This document shows, piece by piece, positions 8,301 to 8,381 of a stretch of 8,381 nt of DNA. Below the pieces are notes generated by a model. It ran no database searches, had not been told where the DNA came from, and saw only the letters and a list, made by a program, of their open reading frames with translations. The position numbers and the translations under genes were made by a program. Positions within the stretch are counted from its first letter, which is position 1, and each line of letters opens with the position of its first letter. Origin of the DNA: Candidatus Krumholzibacteriia bacterium (GTDB lineage: Bacteria > Krumholzibacteriota > Krumholzibacteriia > Krumholzibacteriales > Krumholzibacteriaceae); assembly GCA_028696635.1 (NCBI GenBank), contig JAQVGR010000055.1, positions 1 through 8,381 of the forward strand, in the 5' to 3' direction.

Positions 8301-8381
8301 CGTCACCGTCCACGAGACGGTCACGGAATTTCCGGCCCAGCCCGTCGAGGGAGCGATGACGTTGGTAACGTCGAGATCGGG
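2364..8381 (-). CDS. Giant exported multi-CARDB surface protein with T9SS/FlgD-like C-terminal tail (5' end outside window)
   Basis: The frame is open from the right edge to TGA at 2364-2366, giving 2005 residues with no start in the window. The first in-frame start-like codon (GTG 8324) lies inside a CARDB module, so the true start is upstream. Numbered from the right edge, the order is: CARDB modules beginning at 1, 125, 257, 381, 507, 627 and 751; PPC-like region 886-985; TIG/IPT-like domain 989-1078; unassigned region 1079-1311 with a helical core; 'DPNEKVG' domain 1312-1490; short CARDB 1494-1612; doublet 1614-1781; Ig-like segment 1805-1909; sorting tail 1919-2005. CARDB modules are adhesion-related beta-sandwiches found in secreted bacterial and archaeal proteins. 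With the tail, they suggest a long rod exported to the outer surface by a type IX-like route. There is no recognisable catalytic domain, though one could lie upstream of the window. It is the first of the three genes seen. The exact ligand is unknown. Confidence 0.93.
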   Translation of the reverse strand, partial: PDLDVTNVIAPSTGWAGNSVTVSWTVTNIGNASTGDQAPVDWIMINADSIADPHTATRLGGDIVGQPLDPEASYTSSATVSLPAGISGAWHLFVWTDVDVALDDPDLGNNLSGVYTIQISTPPPPDLTLTDVSAAEHIITAGTSVPVQWTVANIGAGPTASSSWVDAVYLSTDQTLDVASDTRILRLLRQERLDPDAQYTRQRNITVPSGLNGTYYLFVTADADNVVYEGGHDDNNAMMHYAPLEIRPPVIEEPLIADLQVTALGVTPVVQSGGQAPLTWTVQNFGPDETAVGSWADYVYISADNILSPTTDHLALVKMHSGALVINETYSVSESVQIPDGYEGGYHIIVKTDAENTVAEGIWDGNNVRFAPFDVRLTPPPDLQVTALGAPVMLVPGEQATVQWKVTNLGAGPTEATGWIDRFYLSPDSTLETGSDIYIAGVTRAGALDPGYFYQESRLVQFPTVEPGDWHLIVLTDAVNSVYEHLHEGNNARVTAVSFVAPEIRYPDLAMTVLQYIDGEFDSITFTVTNLDDNSVLPSQRSWTDRFYLSPDPVLDAGADYLIASHPRIGDLQGHASYSARVKAALPEGLQGDYYVIGKSDGDGKVSETDESNNELPVLQTITISPADLQVVSLGCPDTLIAGQPAVFSWTVENAGSGPCDPGAWYDGVYLSLDRILDETDIVLGAKYHGDGLAPGSRYSGGMQATISMGISGTWYVFVSTDKNNSVYEHGGEGNNIAYTPDGVTIVIPPANVDLVVSDVQVPASCVSGDSIAIGWTITNLSEYPVVGIWRDGIYISSDESWDLSDIYLGEAGYTGGLQARERLERTFTIATSDYLGILEATAPGLVPGGYRAIVRTDIKNNINESGEENNEGYSAGEMTLDLLPLILGEAHSDAIGYGERRYFRVTVPSGHDLRFITDCEGMYDELDMFVRYNAVPDRIDYDFKFKLKGHNETIIPGGGASDCYLMIFGDYTPGGGTFTILAESYLFSLASVDPDIVDNTGIASLVITGGHLADAESVTLTRAGSDTVAAWDVHVVNSTKVIAGFELDRLLPGVYDLSLITSAQNTTSLASAVTVLEGGGPVVQPWITGPSAVRIDVCSDNMIVLENEGNADAHDVITGITMQRGTRYQLVLDGVTTPLRTYDSAPILVYTSFIGAGKTAEFVLRTSSLEDDIFTVTAIHTLPVVRGTAAAYHVVSSWVQDAATAFMDRLEYDGALIDREQVMDEFVNAWNLTRQIGEGFTATSLLETKVDRSCLLTAAALGDPEIPAEDAGITSYGISSAETSARDSYVAASSDSRFKKTTKSTTVRVARDPNEKVGPTPEGENNFISQLDRISYTVYFENVPDASAAARQVFVTDELDPRLDPRSFRLGEIAWADTVLSIPTNLGYYHGIVELSTGYLLEISAGVDYLSRVARWTFTTIDPLTGLPPLDPAAGFLQPNDENGCGEGHVLFSIKPADDVVDGDGIANKALIVFDSNDPIETNEVLNVIRRSNPDLVVAGIAGDSPHATYMEGEPIQLRAAVANIGAAGAGGFTAAFYDGDPLGSGVMIGAPVPVEFLESGQQTDIGVSWIPGETLGERSVYVVVDLGDVITEVDEENNRGSFSFLLEPKQYAITLDGGINLVALPLMPAETFSARSFAAHLGATQVIRYDPNEDMFESFVPAQSEGDGFEIVPGEGYIIHTDDSHGVVFEGTALDGGVTVRAGMNFVSLPREPEQPILARDFIAALEGDMLIRYAPSQGRFDAFISDFHAGDGFEIAGACGYLAYCHGDKTAYFEGTGWAGERYASLGAELLASTGEDPPPATHVLGLCGRVVVEVWGERTPPGDRCSGVFTNTATGAKAKVRIDGDTGEICGAFIDFNNSHPVTAGDVLEFVLLGENGKPVCEPVELTVEAADIANCHVALQAVISNATPSISLLYQNFPNPFNPVTRIRYQLASKGPVNLRVYNVAGQLVKTLVGSIQNAGYYEIAWDGRNDGGRQVSSGIYFCRLDAPGYTKSMKMVVLR
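2367..2627 (-). other. C-terminal FlgD-like / type IX secretion sorting domain
   Basis: Residues 1919-2005 start YQNFPNPFNPVTRIRYQL, continue with VNLRVYNVAGQLVKTLV, AGYYEIAWDGRNDGG and VSSGIYFCRL, and end KMVVLR at the stop codon. This is the classic C-terminal signature of type IX-type sorting tails (TIGR04183-like, FlgD Ig fold) in FCB bacteria. It predicts export across the outer membrane and surface attachment or release. The lineage must carry the secretion machinery elsewhere in its genome. Confidence 0.88.
3039..3542 (-). repeat. Tandem 85-residue doublet ('GxNxVxLP ... GDGFEI ... GY' units)
   Basis: Unit a (residues 1614-1696) carries GINLVALP, VIRYDP, GDGFEIVPGEGYII and VFEGTAL. 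Unit b (1699-1781) carries GMNFVSLP, LIRYAP, GDGFEIAGACGYLA and YFEGTGW. Matching motifs are offset by exactly 85 residues (255 nt). The 'G.N.(V/I)SLP' type of module occurs in secreted proteins of FCB-like candidate phyla, in my recollection. No known activity. Confidence 0.8.
3912..4448 (-). other. 'DPNEKVG' domain within the giant protein
   Basis: Residues 1312-1490 begin RDPNEKVGPTPEG and include ISYTVYFENV, VFVTDELDPRLD, FRLGEIAWADT, RWTFTTIDPLTGLPPLDP, GFLQPN, GEGHVLFSIKP, and IVFDSNDPIETNEVLN. This block resembles one I recall from other large secreted proteins, related in style to DUF11 repeat domains (partner Ig strands plus a 'FD.N.PI.T' ending). I do not assign an accession. It is always a non-enzymatic structural segment as far as I know. 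Confidence 0.65.
5148..5417 (-). other. TIG/IPT-like Ig domain within the giant protein
   Basis: Residues 989-1078 start SLASVDPDIVDNTG and continue with LVITGGHLADAESVTLTR, a strand ending STKVIAGFEL, then PGVYDLSLIT. This follows the IPT/TIG layout: P..(G)....V.I.G..F......V.L, then ...G.YDV.V. It is a structural domain with no catalytic residues to look for. Confidence 0.6.
5429..5726 (-). other. PPC-like beta domain within the giant protein
   Basis: Residues 886-985 read as a jelly-roll of the bacterial pre-peptidase C-terminal type. GYGERRYFRVTVPSG is followed by DELDMFVRY, a glycine-rich turn (PGGGASDCYLMIFGDYTPGGG), and TFTILAE. In other exported proteins such domains sit beside peptidase or adhesion domains. 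Two cysteines (DCEG and SDCY) could form a disulphide. The family assignment is by pattern only. Confidence 0.6.
5727..8381 (-). repeat. Seven tandem CARDB-type modules (about 118-135 residues each)
   Basis: Each module begins with (P/A)DL or VDL and continues with a WTVxNxG strand, a W.D.(V/F)YLS.D segment and a closing D...N.(V/N)..E...NN loop. Module starts are near 8381, 8009, 7613, 7241, 6863, 6503 and 6125. Spacing is uneven (118-135 residues), so these are diverged domain repeats and not a simple satellite. Two features mark closer kinship: modules 4 and 5 share WxDRFYLSPD, and modules 4 and 6 share NSVYEH, in both cases with near-identical DNA. Confidence 0.88.

Noticed and set aside
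8322..8324. GTG at 8324 as the start of the giant gene
   Set aside because: It lies inside a CARDB module whose first strand (PDLDVTNV) is encoded upstream up to the window edge, so the true start is outside the window.

Overview
The window is a high-GC (roughly 60% by eye) bacterial segment in which every gene I can support lies on the minus strand. From right to left, in the direction of transcription, there are three genes. The first is a very large exported repeat protein, open at the right edge (at least 2005 residues). The second is a small exported Ig-like protein, directly downstream. The third is an exported TPR protein, open at the left edge (at least 579 residues). The window has almost no non-coding DNA: only 118 bases between the second and third genes, and 0-32 bases between the first and second, depending on the start used.

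The large protein (2364-8381) is built from seven tandem CARDB-type beta modules. These are followed by a PPC-like jelly-roll region, a TIG/IPT-like domain, a partly helical region I cannot assign, a roughly 180-residue domain with a 'DPNEKVG' start, an eighth shorter CARDB module, an 85-residue tandem doublet ('GxNxVxLP'), an Ig-like domain, and a C-terminal domain starting YQNFPNPFNP and ending KMVVLR. That last domain is the FlgD/T9SS-like sorting tail typical of the FCB supergroup and related candidate phyla. The tail, the CARDB repertoire, the high GC and the exported TPR protein together suggest an uncultured FCB-type lineage such as Latescibacterota, Krumholzibacteriota, Eisenbacteria or Zixibacteria. 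This is inference from protein style; there is no rRNA or marker gene in the window.

The TPR protein (1-1739) has eight 42-residue repeats in perfect register (126-nt period). A helical linker then resembles the segment that precedes CHAT (caspase-like) domains in TPR-CHAT proteins, but the CHAT domain itself, if present, is beyond the left edge. All three products carry or are expected to carry export signals, so the cluster looks like an extracytoplasmic or surface operon: a long adhesive or display protein, a small companion Ig-like protein, and a TPR scaffold with a possible protease. That joint role is a hypothesis from gene order only.

I saw no RNA genes, CRISPR arrays, insertion sequences, attachment sites or convincing terminators. 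The long plus-strand reading frames are antisense shadows of these genes.
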